DNA of 64,000 nt from assembly GCF_005048155.1 (NCBI RefSeq), contig NZ_SUMB01000015.1, positions 124,001-188,000 of the forward strand. The letters are read 5' to 3'. The stretch's first letter is position 1; each line of letters starts with the position of its first letter. Source of the DNA: Streptomyces piniterrae. GTDB taxonomy: Bacteria > Actinomycetota > Actinomycetes > Streptomycetales > Streptomycetaceae. The position numbers were made by a program, and so were the translations under genes. The notes under the pieces are model-generated. The model saw only the letters and a list, made by a program, of their open reading frames with translations. It was not told the origin of the DNA and ran no database searches. Of the stretch, positions 39,139-49,446 are shown in pieces.

Positions 39139-41475
39139 ATGTCGCAGATCGAGAAGCCACAGCCGCAGCACCCAGAGGTCCGCCCCGAGCCGTCCCGTTC
39201 GAAACCGGGACCCAGACGCCGAACGCGGGTGGTCCGTGACGCGTTCCGCCGGGACCTCTCCGCCTCGATCGTCGTCTTCCTGCTCGCCGTCCCGCTGTCG
39301 CTCGGGCTCGCCCTCGCCACCGGCGCCCCGCCCGAGGCCGGGCTGGTCGCCGCGGTCGTCGGCGGCATCGTCGCCGGTCTGCTCGGCGGCGCCCCGCTCC
39401 AGGTGACCGGGGCCGCGACCGGCCTCCTGGTGGTCACCGCCGACCTCGTCCAGCGCTACGGCTGGCGCGCCACCTGCGCGATCACGGTCCTGGCCGGTGT
39501 GGTCCAACTCGTCCTGGGCGCGCTGCGCGTGGCCCGCGCCGCGCTGGCCGTCAGCCCGGCGATCGTGCACGGCATGCTCGCCGGCATCGGCGTCACCATC
39601 GCCATCGGGCAGCTCCACGTAGTGCTCGGGGGCAGCCCCGACAGCTCGGCGCTCGACAACGCCGCGGCACTGCCCCGCCAGTTGGAGCATCCGCACGCCA
39701 TCGCGATGATGATCGGCGCCATCACCGTCGCCGTACTGGTCGGCTGGGGCCGGCTGCCGGGCCGCGTCGGGCGGTGGGCGCGGGCCTTCCCGGCCCCGCT
39801 GGCCGCCGTCCTCGCCGCGACGGCCGCCAGCGCGGGGCTGGCCGTGCCCCGGGTGACGCTGCCGACCTGGCGGGTGCCCGAGCTGCCCGCGCTGCCGGAC
39901 GCCTCCTGGCCGGCCATCGCCGCAGCGGTGCTGACGGTGACCCTCGTGGCCAGCATGGAGTCACTGCTGTCCGCGGTGGCCGTGGACCGGCTCGCGGCCG
40001 AGCAGCCGGGCGCCACCGGGGGCCGTACCCACCTCAACCGCGAGCTGGCCGGCCAGGGGGTCGCCAACGCCGTATCCGGGCTGCTCGGCGGCCTGCCGGT
40101 CTCCGGGGGCGCGATCCGCGGCTCGGCCAATGTGCAGGCCGGCGCGGTCGGCCGCCGGGCCACCGTGCTGCACGGCGTGTGGGTGCTGCTCTGCGCGGGC
40201 CTGCTGGCCGCCGCGCTGGAGCTGATCCCGCTGGCCGCGCTCGCCGCGCTGGTCATGGTCGTCGGCGTACGGATGGTGAGCTTCGCGCACATCCGGCATG
40301 TGCAGCGGCACCGCGAATTCCCGGTGTACGCCGCCACCTTGGGCGCGGTCGTCGTCTTCGGCGTCCTGCACGGCGTGGCGACGGGTGTCGCGGTCGCGGT
40401 GTTCCTGGCGCTGCGGCGGCTGACGCACACCCGTGTCACGGTGACGGAGGAGGCCGAAAGCCACCGGGTGCGCGTCAGCGGGCAGTTGACGTTTCTGGCG
40501 GTGCCGCGGCTGACCCGGGCGCTGGCACTGGTGCCGCCGCGCGCGAACGTCGTCGTGGAGCTGTGCGGCTCGTTCATGGACCACGCCGCCTATGAGGCGC
40601 TGCAGACCTGGTCGGCGGCCCATCGGGCGCACGGCGGCTGGGTGACGCTCGGCGGCCGTGCGGGCCGTCCGATCGCCGAACCGGCCAGCGCCCACTCCTG
40701 CCGCCCGTGGACGCCCTGGCGCAACCACCACTGCACCCGGTCGGCGCCGGCCCTCGAATCGGTCCCGGGGAGCAGCGGCAGTCAACTGCTGAACGGCGTC
40801 AGCGCGTTCCAGCGCCACACCGCCCCGCTGGTGCGCGAGGAGCTCGCCCGGCTGGCGCGCGAGGGCCAGCGGCCCACCCAGCTCTTTCTGACCTGCGCCG
40901 ACTCCCGGCTGGTCACGAGCATGATCACGTCCAGCGGTCCGGGCGATCTGTTCACCGTCCGCAACGTCGGCAATCTGATGCCGCCGCCGGGCTCGGACGC
41001 GTCCTGCGACTCGGTCGGAGCGGCGATCGAGTACGCGGTGGAGGTGCTGAAGGTCGGCTCGATCACGGTGTGCGGGCATTCGGGGTGCGGCGCCATGGGG
41101 GCGCTGCTCAACTCCGTGGCATCCGGAGAGCTGGACGCGCCGGACGGCGGTGAGGCCACCCCGCTCGCCCGCTGGCTGCGGCACGGCCGGCCGAGCCTGG
41201 CCCGCATGGAGCGGATCGGGCGGCTGGGGAGGGGCGAAGTCGCCCTCGCCGAGCGGCCGGTGGCGGACGATCAAGAGCGGCTTGCGCTGGTCAACGTCAT
41301 GCAGCAGCTCGACCACCTGAGGGCGCACCCGTGTGTGGCCCGCCGGGTCGCCGAGGGCTCGCTGGCGCTGCACGGCATGTACTTCCATGTCGGTGAGGCC
41401 CAGACGTACGTCCTGGACGAGGCCACCCGGAGGTTCTCCGCGGTCCGTCCGGAGCCGGCGCCGATGAAGGTCTGA
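39139..41475 (+). CDS. SulP-family transporter fused to beta-carbonic anhydrase
   Basis: 778 residues; GGAGGAGACGGG site. Residues 35-430: SulP anion transporter with about 12 helices (FLLAVPLSLGLALATGAPPEAG, VTGAATGLLVVTADLV, GLLGGLPVSGGAIRGSANVQAGA). Residues 430-520: short STAS-like part (FMDHAAYEAL). Residues 545-778: beta-carbonic anhydrase with zinc ligands Cys586 in CADSR, His647 and Cys650 in GHSGCGAMG. Known: bacterial SulP proteins of the BicA type carry bicarbonate; fusion to carbonic anhydrase couples transport to CO2/bicarbonate conversion. Inference: bicarbonate uptake or pH control, feeding carboxylases. Confidence 0.93.
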   Translation: MSQIEKPQPQHPEVRPEPSRSKPGPRRRTRVVRDAFRRDLSASIVVFLLAVPLSLGLALATGAPPEAGLVAAVVGGIVAGLLGGAPLQVTGAATGLLVVTADLVQRYGWRATCAITVLAGVVQLVLGALRVARAALAVSPAIVHGMLAGIGVTIAIGQLHVVLGGSPDSSALDNAAALPRQLEHPHAIAMMIGAITVAVLVGWGRLPGRVGRWARAFPAPLAAVLAATAASAGLAVPRVTLPTWRVPELPALPDASWPAIAAAVLTVTLVASMESLLSAVAVDRLAAEQPGATGGRTHLNRELAGQGVANAVSGLLGGLPVSGGAIRGSANVQAGAVGRRATVLHGVWVLLCAGLLAAALELIPLAALAALVMVVGVRMVSFAHIRHVQRHREFPVYAATLGAVVVFGVLHGVATGVAVAVFLALRRLTHTRVTVTEEAESHRVRVSGQLTFLAVPRLTRALALVPPRANVVVELCGSFMDHAAYEALQTWSAAHRAHGGWVTLGGRAGRPIAEPASAHSCRPWTPWRNHHCTRSAPALESVPGSSGSQLLNGVSAFQRHTAPLVREELARLAREGQRPTQLFLTCADSRLVTSMITSSGPGDLFTVRNVGNLMPPPGSDASCDSVGAAIEYAVEVLKVGSITVCGHSGCGAMGALLNSVASGELDAPDGGEATPLARWLRHGRPSLARMERIGRLGRGEVALAERPVADDQERLALVNVMQQLDHLRAHPCVARRVAEGSLALHGMYFHVGEAQTYVLDEATRRFSAVRPEPAPMKV

Positions 41476-41527
41476 CCTGCGGAACGACCGGGGCACAGAC
41501 CGTAATCGGACAGGTCTACACCAATTT

Positions 41528-41536
41528 TTATCCACA
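41528..41536 (+). promoter_or_regulatory. DnaA box-like site upstream of acs
   Basis: TTATCCACA, a consensus DnaA box in many bacteria, lies 78 bases before the acs start codon. Confidence 0.35.
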
Positions 41537-41613
41537 GGCCTTGTCAGGGCCTGGTACGGGCTGATGAGCTATGTCTTGGGACACATCGGACGCCCTGGGA
41601 ATTGGGAGATGTC

Positions 41614-43569
<1,956 letters not shown>

Positions 43570-43587
43570 GCGGGACCCGCCAGCAGG

Positions 43588-43622
43588 AGGGGGCGCCGGC
43601 CGCGGCGGCCGGTGCCCCCTTT
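43588..43622 (+). terminator. Terminator after acs
   Basis: A 15-bp stem (43588-43602 with 43606-43620), one G:T pair, followed by T residues, 18 bases past the acs stop. Confidence 0.85.
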
Positions 43623-43752
43623 GGCATCTCCGACGCGCCCGGCCGTAGCTCCTCCGGCGGCCGGACCCGTCCCCTCCGGCAGCCACCCGCCCGATATGCC
43701 CGTAAAGTCATGCCCACCGGATAACCCCTCGCACCCGACGGGTAAAGTGGTG

Positions 43753-43854
43753 AGCGCGTCAATGACACGCTAAGAAACTCTGGGTGCGCCGGGAAGTCTG
43801 GTCGGCAACTGCAACAGCCGTACACAGCTGCCGAAATGACCGGAGGTCCATCGC
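43753..43854 (+). promoter_or_regulatory. Structured nhaA leader, possible riboswitch or attenuator
   Basis: Three hairpin elements in about 100 bases: AGCG-C-GT/AC-A-CGCT (43753-43771), a GC-rich middle with GCCG/CGGC, and TCGGCA plus CTG pairing with CAG plus TGCCGA (43802-43834). A strong CGGAGG ribosome site for the short upstream ORF starts at 43841. The stretch 43620-43750 between the acs terminator and this leader holds no gene and presumably the promoter. Class not identified; known Na+ and nhaA-associated motifs should be compared. Confidence 0.45.
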
Positions 43855-43938
43855 GTGAGCGCGCCCTGCAAGCAGACGATCGAGAGGCGCGCGCCGCGCG
43901 AACGCCGGCCTGCCGAGCGCAGCGAGGTCGACGCATGA
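43855..43938 (+). CDS. Short upstream ORF overlapping the nhaA start
   Basis: 27 codons from GTG 43855, with a CGGAGG site 8 bases before it, reading MSAPCKQTIERRAP and ending EVDA. Its TGA (43936-43938) overlaps the nhaA ATG as ATGA. Very Arg-rich. The strong site and the exact overlap suggest it is translated and couples translation to nhaA. It may be a leader peptide rather than a working protein. Confidence 0.5.
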   Translation: MSAPCKQTIERRAPRERRPAERSEVDA

Positions 43939-45329
43939 GCGCCCCCGACAGCCGCCGTTCCATATTCCTCGGGCGGATGCCGCTGCCCGAGCGGAACTTC
44001 ATCGCGGACGCACTGCGCGCCGAGACCGTGGGCGGCGTTCTCCTCCTGGTCGCCGCCGTCGTGGCCCTCGCGTGGGCGAACACCCTCAGCGGCAGCTACG
44101 AGGCGATCCGCGACTTCCACCTCGGCCCGGCCGCCCTGGGCCTCGACCTCTCCATCCAGCACTGGGCCGCCAACGGGCTGCTCGCCGTCTTCTTCTTCGT
44201 CGCCGGCATCGAGCTCAAGCGCGAGCTGGTCGCCGGCGAGCTGCGCGACCCCAAGGCCGCCGCCCTCCCCGTGATCGCCGCGATCTGCGGAATGGCGACG
44301 CCGGCGCTCGTCTACGCCGCCGTCAACGCCATCGGCGGCGGATCGATGCGGGGCTGGGCTGTCCCCACCGCCACCGACATCGCCTTCGCGCTGGCCGTCC
44401 TCGCGGTCATCGGCACCTCCCTGCCGTCCGCGCTGCGCGCCTTCCTGCTCACCCTCGCGGTCGTCGACGACCTCTTCGCGATCCTCATCATCGCGGTCTT
44501 CTTCACCTCGACGATCAACTTCCTGGCGCTCGGCTTCGCCGTCGTCGGCCTCGCGATCTTCTATCTGCTGCTCCGCAAGGGCGTCCGCGGCTGGTACGTC
44601 TACGTCCCGCTCGCCCTGGTCATCTGGGGCCTGATGGAGAACAGCGGGGTGCACGCCACCATCGCCGGCGTCGCCATGGGCCTGATGCTGCGCTGCACCC
44701 GCCGCGACGGCGAGCAACAGTCCCCCGGCGAGCACATCGAGCACCTGGTCCGCCCCCTCTCGGCCGGCCTCGCGGTGCCGCTGTTCGCCCTCTTCTCCGC
44801 GGGCGTCTCGATCTCCGGCGGCGCGGTCCACGAGGTCTTCACCCGGCCCGAAACGCTCGGCGTCGTCCTCGGCCTGGTGGTCGGCAAGGCGCTGGGCATC
44901 TTCGGCGGTACGTGGGCAACCGCCCGCTTCACCAAGGCCGAACTCAACCCCGACCTCAAGTGGCCGGACGTCTTCGCCGTCGCCTCACTGGCAGGCATCG
45001 GCTTCACCGTCTCCCTGCTCATCGGTGAACTGGCCTTCGCCGACGACCTGGTGCTGGCCGACGAGATCAAGGCATCGGTGCTGATCGGCTCGTTGCTCGC
45101 GGCCGTCGTCGCATGCGTCCTCCTCAAGCTCCGCAACAACAAGTACCGCAAGCTCTGCGAGGAGGAGGAGCGCGACGAGGACCACGACGGCATCCCCGAC
45201 ATCTACGAACTCGACAAGCCCGAGTACCACCTGCGGATGGCCGCCATCCTCGAAGCGAAGGCCGCGGAGCACCGGCGCCTGGCGGAAGTAGCCTCCGGGA
45301 CACACACCGGCGACGATGGTCCGGCATGA
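43935..45329 (+). CDS. nhaA: Na+/H+ antiporter NhaA
   Basis: 464 residues from ATG 43935. Eleven to twelve helices with the family landmarks HWAANGLLAVFFFVAGIELKRE, VPTATDIAFALAVLAVIG, and the ion-binding pair in LAVVDDLFAILIIAV (the two Asp equivalent to Asp163/164), then GIGFTVSLLI. The C-terminal 70 residues are charged and helical (EEEERDEDHDGIPDIYELDKPEYH, an EF-hand-like acidic stretch, then ILEAKAAEHRRLAE), longer than E. coli NhaA. Exchanges Na+ for H+, controlling pH and Na+ tolerance. Preceded by the structured leader and upstream ORF. Confidence 0.95.
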   Translation: MSAPDSRRSIFLGRMPLPERNFIADALRAETVGGVLLLVAAVVALAWANTLSGSYEAIRDFHLGPAALGLDLSIQHWAANGLLAVFFFVAGIELKRELVAGELRDPKAAALPVIAAICGMATPALVYAAVNAIGGGSMRGWAVPTATDIAFALAVLAVIGTSLPSALRAFLLTLAVVDDLFAILIIAVFFTSTINFLALGFAVVGLAIFYLLLRKGVRGWYVYVPLALVIWGLMENSGVHATIAGVAMGLMLRCTRRDGEQQSPGEHIEHLVRPLSAGLAVPLFALFSAGVSISGGAVHEVFTRPETLGVVLGLVVGKALGIFGGTWATARFTKAELNPDLKWPDVFAVASLAGIGFTVSLLIGELAFADDLVLADEIKASVLIGSLLAAVVACVLLKLRNNKYRKLCEEEERDEDHDGIPDIYELDKPEYHLRMAAILEAKAAEHRRLAEVASGTHTGDDGPA

Positions 45330-45375
45330 TCTGAACAGATATCGCATCCGGGTGAAAAAGAAGAGGGAGACGGCG

Positions 45376-45828
45376 ATGAGCGCAGCCGACGACGGCACGG
45401 ACCGCAGCCTCGGACAGCTGGTGGCTTCGGCAACCGCCGAGATGTCCGCACTTGTCCACGACGAGATCGCGCTGGCCAAGGCGGAACTGCGGCAGGACGC
45501 CAAGCGGGCGGGCATCAGCAGCGCCGCCTTCGTCGGGGCCGGGGCGCTGGCGCTGTTCGCCCTGCCGGTGCTGAGCTTCGCGGCAGCGTACGGCATCCAC
45601 AACCTCGGCCTCGGGCTCGCCTGGGCCTTCCTGATCGTCGGTGGCGCCTTCCTGGTGCTCGCCGCTCTGCTGGTCGCCATCGCGGTCGCCAAGATCAAGA
45701 AGATCAAGAAGCCGGAGAAGTCCATCAGCTCGGCCAAGGAGACCGCGGCCGTCCTCCAGAAGGCCAAGCCACACCCGCGCACGGCGCCGGCGGAGCATCC
45801 GGTGCTGGAGTCTGTGACACGCTCGTAG
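45376..45828 (+). CDS. Holin-X-like membrane protein
   Basis: 150 residues from ATG 45376 (GAGGGAGACG site). An amphipathic N-terminal helix (LGQLVASATAEMSALVHDEIALAKAELRQDAK) typical of the actinobacterial phage holin / superfamily III family, two transmembrane helices (GAGALALFALPVLSFAAAYG and WAFLIVGGAFLVLAALLVAI), then a Lys-rich tail. Despite the name these are cellular proteins of unknown function. Two bases separate it from the hydrolase gene, so the two form an operon, probably with nhaA. Confidence 0.88.
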   Translation: MSAADDGTDRSLGQLVASATAEMSALVHDEIALAKAELRQDAKRAGISSAAFVGAGALALFALPVLSFAAAYGIHNLGLGLAWAFLIVGGAFLVLAALLVAIAVAKIKKIKKPEKSISSAKETAAVLQKAKPHPRTAPAEHPVLESVTRS

Positions 45829-45830
45829 GT

Positions 45831-46769
45831 ATGACAGCCCCTGACACCACCACCTCGGTCGTAAGAGTCGACGTGCCCGGCGGGAGAGAGGTGGCACACC
45901 GGGACGTCGCGGCGAACGGCGCCCGCTTCCACATCGCCGAGATGGGCGACGGCCCCCTGGTGCTGCTGCTGCACGGCTTCCCGCAGTTCTGGTGGACCTG
46001 GCGGCACCAGCTGCCCGCGCTCGCCGACGCGGGCTTCCGCGCGGTCGCGATGGACCTGCGCGGCGTCGGCGGCAGCGACCGCACGCCGCGCGGTTACGAC
46101 CCGGCGAACCTCGCCCTCGACATCACGGGCGTGATCCGGTCCCTGGGCGAGCCGGACGCCGCGCTCGTCGGCCACGACCTGGGCGGCTACCTCGCCTGGA
46201 CGGCGGCGGTGATGCGGCCCAAGCTGGTGCGCCGACTGGCGGTGTCCTCGATGCCCCACCCGCGGCGCTGGCGCTCGGCGATGCTCGCCGACGTCAAGCA
46301 GAGCAGGCGGAGTTCGCACATCTGGAACTTCCAGCGGCCCTGGCTTCCGGAGCGCCGGCTGATGGCGGACGACGCGGCGCTGGTCGGCCGGATGATCCGC
46401 GACTGGTCCGGGCCCCGGCTGCCCGAGGACGACGCGGTCGCCGTCTACCAGCGGGCGATGAGCATCCCCTCGACGGCGCACTGCTCGATCGAGCCGTACC
46501 GGTGGATGGTTCGCTCGATGGCCCGCCCCGACGGCATCCAGTTCAACCGCCGGATGAAGATGCCCGTACGCGTTCCGACGCTGCATCTGCACGGCTCCCT
46601 CGACCCGGTGATGCGCACCCGCAGCGCCGCCGGCTCCGGTGAGTACGTCGAGGCCCCGTACCGCTGGCGCCTCTTCGACGGCCTGGGCCACTTCCCGCAC
46701 GAGGAGGACCCGGTGGCGTTCTCGTCCGAGCTGATCAACTGGCTGAAGGACCCGGAACCGGACCGGTGA
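45831..46769 (+). CDS. Alpha/beta hydrolase, epoxide hydrolase-like
   Basis: 312 residues. HGFPQFWWTWRHQLPAL is the epoxide hydrolase-type HGxP oxyanion motif; the nucleophile elbow GHDLGGYLAW puts Asp at the nucleophile position; the C-terminal His is in GLGHFPHEEDP. A cap domain with Tyr/Trp residues lies between. It ends NWLKDPEPDR. The final codons are the start of an 86-bp tandem repeat that continues past the stop. Likely hydrolyses epoxides or haloalkanes; substrate unknown. Confidence 0.88.
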   Translation: MTAPDTTTSVVRVDVPGGREVAHRDVAANGARFHIAEMGDGPLVLLLHGFPQFWWTWRHQLPALADAGFRAVAMDLRGVGGSDRTPRGYDPANLALDITGVIRSLGEPDAALVGHDLGGYLAWTAAVMRPKLVRRLAVSSMPHPRRWRSAMLADVKQSRRSSHIWNFQRPWLPERRLMADDAALVGRMIRDWSGPRLPEDDAVAVYQRAMSIPSTAHCSIEPYRWMVRSMARPDGIQFNRRMKMPVRVPTLHLHGSLDPVMRTRSAAGSGEYVEAPYRWRLFDGLGHFPHEEDPVAFSSELINWLKDPEPDR

Positions 46770-46956
46770 CGGCGGGCACCGCACGGCTGGGGGTCCGGGG
46801 GTCGTCCCCCGAAGAGCGCAGTAACTGGCTGAAGGACCCGGAACCGGACCGGTGACGGCGGGCACGACACGGCTGGGGGTCCGGGGGTCGCCCCCCGAAG
46901 AGCGCAGTAACTGGCTCAAGGACCCGGAACCCGACCGGCAACCGGACCGGTGACGG
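46737..46956 (+). repeat. 86-bp tandem repeat spanning the hydrolase 3' end
   Basis: Units begin at AACTGGCT 46737, 46823 and 46909 (period 86), the third partial. Each full unit contains the codons for NWLKDPEPDR, the stop, and a G5-TCGT-C5-type hairpin. So the gene end and its terminator have been copied. Confidence 0.85.
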
Positions 46957-47106
46957 CCGGAAGGCGGGGTCCGTTGAACGTCCGCCGCGGCCGGACCGCA
47001 ACCCGTTCGAACGTTCATCTGACGAACGGCCACTTGCCTCGCGCATAGGCCAATTGGCGGCTCCCGAGGCGGTTACGGACCTTGGGGCACGGGCAGAGTC
47101 GAAGGT
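46770..47106. other. Intergenic region with repeat and palindrome
   Basis: Apart from the 86-bp repeat, it holds CCGTTCG (47003-47009) pairing with CGAACGG (47023-47029), a possible operator for the small gene at 47107. No further gene seen. Confidence 0.5.
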
Positions 47107-47304
47107 ATGGGCTGGACGCACGACTACCGTGACGTGGCACGCAACCGCCGCAGCAGTGCCGCTGCAGTGGGCACTCGGGAGAGGGGAACCCCGGACCTCG
47201 GGTCCGGCGACTCCCCCGAACCCGCGCACCCGATGGGCATTCCGCGCATCCTGCGCCGCAGAGCGCGCTGGGTGAGCGCGCGCCTGCGCCATCCCCGCGG
47301 CTGA
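47107..47304 (+). CDS. Small basic protein, uncertain
   Basis: 65 residues; ATG with GAAGG a few bases before it. It begins MGWTHDYRDVARNRRSS and ends RARWVSARLRHPRG. Arg-rich with a Pro/Gly-rich middle. No family recognised. It could be a spurious frame, but the ribosome site and upstream palindrome favour a real gene. Confidence 0.4.
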   Translation: MGWTHDYRDVARNRRSSAAAVGTRERGTPDLGSGDSPEPAHPMGIPRILRRRARWVSARLRHPRG

Positions 47305-47387
47305 GCCCCGGCTCCTCCGCGCCGCCGGCGTGCGGCGCGGGAAGCCCCGGCTCACATCTCAGGCCCCCGCGCCCCGCACCTCACCGC

Positions 47388-48587
47388 TCAGATCGCACAG
47401 CCCTGGGTGTCGACCTGCCGCTCGGCCGTACGCCCCTGGGTGACGTCCCCGCGGACCTCGTCGGCGGTCAGCGCGTAGCCGGTGCGCGAGTCGTCCAGCG
47501 ACTTCGCGAAGACGACGCCGTAGACCTCGCCCTGAGGAGTGAGCAACGGTCCGCCGGAGTTGCCCTGCCGGACCGTGGCGTAGAGGGAGTAGACATCGCG
47601 GCCGACCGTGCCGCGGTGGTAGATGTCCGGGCCGTTGGCCTGGATGCGGCCGCGGATACGGGCGGAACGGACGTCGTAGCCCCCGTTCTCCGGGAAGCCG
47701 GCGACGATGGCGCTCTTGCCGGTGTTCGCGTCCGCGCCGGCGAACCGCAGCGCCGGGGCGTCCAGCGACGGCACGTCCAGCACCGCGATATCGCGCCGCC
47801 AGTCGTAGAGCACGACCTTGGCGTCGTACGTACGCCCCTCGCCGCCCACCTGGACGGTCGGTTCCTCGACGCCGCCGACGACATGCGCGTTGGTCATCAC
47901 GCGGTGCCGCCCGAAGACGAAGCCGCTGCCCTCGAGGACCTTGCCGCAACTGGGCGCGGTGCCGACGACCTTCACGATGCTGCGCTTGGCCCGCGCCGCC
48001 ACCGGGCCGTTGGCCAGCGCGGGATCGGGCGCGGGCACCGAGGTGATCGGCTCGTTGGAGAAGGGCGTGAAGACCTGCGGGAAGCCGTTCTGCGCCAGCG
48101 CGGAGGAGAAGTCGGCGAACCAGGTGTTGGCCTGCGGGGGCAGCACCCGGGAGACACCCAGCAGCACCTTGGAGTTACGGACCTCCTTGCCGAGCGTCGG
48201 CAGGGACGTACCGGCCAGGGCGGAGCCGATCAGCCAGGCGACCAGCAGCATCGCCAGCACGTTGACCAGCGCGCCGCCGGTCGCGTCCAGCGCTCTCGCC
48301 GGTGACCAGGTGATGTGGCGGCGCAGTTTGTTGCCCAGATGGGTGGTGAGCGCCTGGCCCACGGATGCGCACACGATCACGATGGCGACCGCCGCGATGG
48401 CCGCGAAGGTACCGGGGGTCGCGTCGCCGGTGATCTCGTTCCAGATCAGCGGCAGCAGAAAGACCGCGATCAGGCCGCCTCCGAGGAAGCCGATCACGGA
48501 CAGGATGCCGACGACGAAACCTTGCCGATAGCCGACGATCGCGAACCACACAGCCGCGACCAGCAGCAGAATGTCCAGGACGTTCAC
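47388..48587 (-). CDS. MarP-like membrane serine protease
   Basis: 399 residues from GTG 48587. Four N-terminal helices (VNVLDILLLVAAVWFAIVGY and three more up to about residue 115; CvpA-like), then a trypsin-fold protease outside the membrane: His in RVMTNAHVVGG, Asp in RRDIAVLDV, Ser in RQGNSGGPLLTPQ. Two Cys (SCGKVL and QGCAI at the end) probably form a disulfide that closes the protease domain. Known: MarP of Mycobacterium tuberculosis protects pH balance in acid. It lies 13 bases downstream of the NUDIX gene on the same strand, so an operon. Confidence 0.93.
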   Translation of the reverse strand: MNVLDILLLVAAVWFAIVGYRQGFVVGILSVIGFLGGGLIAVFLLPLIWNEITGDATPGTFAAIAAVAIVIVCASVGQALTTHLGNKLRRHITWSPARALDATGGALVNVLAMLLVAWLIGSALAGTSLPTLGKEVRNSKVLLGVSRVLPPQANTWFADFSSALAQNGFPQVFTPFSNEPITSVPAPDPALANGPVAARAKRSIVKVVGTAPSCGKVLEGSGFVFGRHRVMTNAHVVGGVEEPTVQVGGEGRTYDAKVVLYDWRRDIAVLDVPSLDAPALRFAGADANTGKSAIVAGFPENGGYDVRSARIRGRIQANGPDIYHRGTVGRDVYSLYATVRQGNSGGPLLTPQGEVYGVVFAKSLDDSRTGYALTADEVRGDVTQGRTAERQVDTQGCAI

Positions 48588-48600
48588 GCCCGACACCGTC

Positions 48601-49362
48601 TCACGAGCGCCAGTCGAGCGGGACGTGCTTGTCACGGTCCCACGGAATCTCCCAGCCCGCGTAGTGCAGAATCCGGTCGATGACTCCGGCCGTAAAACCC
48701 CAGACCAGGGCGTTCTCGACAAGGAACGCCGGGCCCATGTGCCCGCTCGGGTGACGCGTGGTCACGCGGTGACCGGGGTCCGTGAGATCTGCCACGGGAA
48801 CCGTGAACACCCGGGCGGTCTCCGCCTGGTCGACCGCACCGACCGGGCTCGGCTCACGCCACCAGCCCAGCACGGGCGTCACGACGAAGCCGCTGACCGG
48901 GATGTAGAGCCGCGGCAGCACGCCGAAGACCTGGACACCGGACGGATCGAGGCCGGTCTCCTCCTGGGCCTCGCGCAGCGCCGCCCGCACCGGGCCGCAC
49001 CCGTCGGGGTCGCCGTCCTCCGGGTCGAGGGCGCCACCGGGGAAGGAGGGCTGGCCGGCATGCGAGCGCAGGGTGCCGGCGCGCTCCATCAGGAGCAGTT
49101 CGGGGCCGCGCGGGCCGTGGCCGAAGAGGATCAGCACCGCGGACTGCCGGCCGCCGCTCTCGGGCGGCAGGAAGCGGCTGAGCTGGCGGGGCTCGATCGT
49201 GTCTGCCGCGCGGGCCACCGGGGTCAGCCATTCGGGCAACCCGTCGGCCGTGACGGTGACGTCCGGCACGTCTGCGCCCGGCGCCGGGCCGTACGGGCCG
49301 CTGGGCGCCGTCTTGCGCCGGGCGGCCGTGGTCTCGCCGTACTGCTCCCGTGCTCTCGTCAT
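48601..49362 (-). CDS. NUDIX CoA pyrophosphatase-like hydrolase
   Basis: 253 residues from ATG 49362 (GAGGGGG site). The UPF0035/NudL signature LLMERAGTLRSHAGQPSFPGG precedes the NUDIX box, whose GGALDPED...AALREAQEETGLDP gives the REUxEExGU metal site. Known relatives split CoA and its derivatives. It is the upstream gene of the MarP-like protease. The N-terminal 50 residues are disordered. Confidence 0.9.
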   Translation of the reverse strand: MTRAREQYGETTAARRKTAPSGPYGPAPGADVPDVTVTADGLPEWLTPVARAADTIEPRQLSRFLPPESGGRQSAVLILFGHGPRGPELLLMERAGTLRSHAGQPSFPGGALDPEDGDPDGCGPVRAALREAQEETGLDPSGVQVFGVLPRLYIPVSGFVVTPVLGWWREPSPVGAVDQAETARVFTVPVADLTDPGHRVTTRHPSGHMGPAFLVENALVWGFTAGVIDRILHYAGWEIPWDRDKHVPLDWRS

Positions 49363-49446
49363 ACGCGCCCCCTCAGGCTCGGCTTCTATGGTCGGGGCTT
49401 CGCGGCCGGCCACCCTCGGGGCCGGCCCCTGTCACCGCTGCTGCCG

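Noticed and set aside
46801..46956. Second and third small genes encoding NWLKDPEPDR peptides
   Set aside because: These are duplicated 3' ends without starts or ribosome sites.
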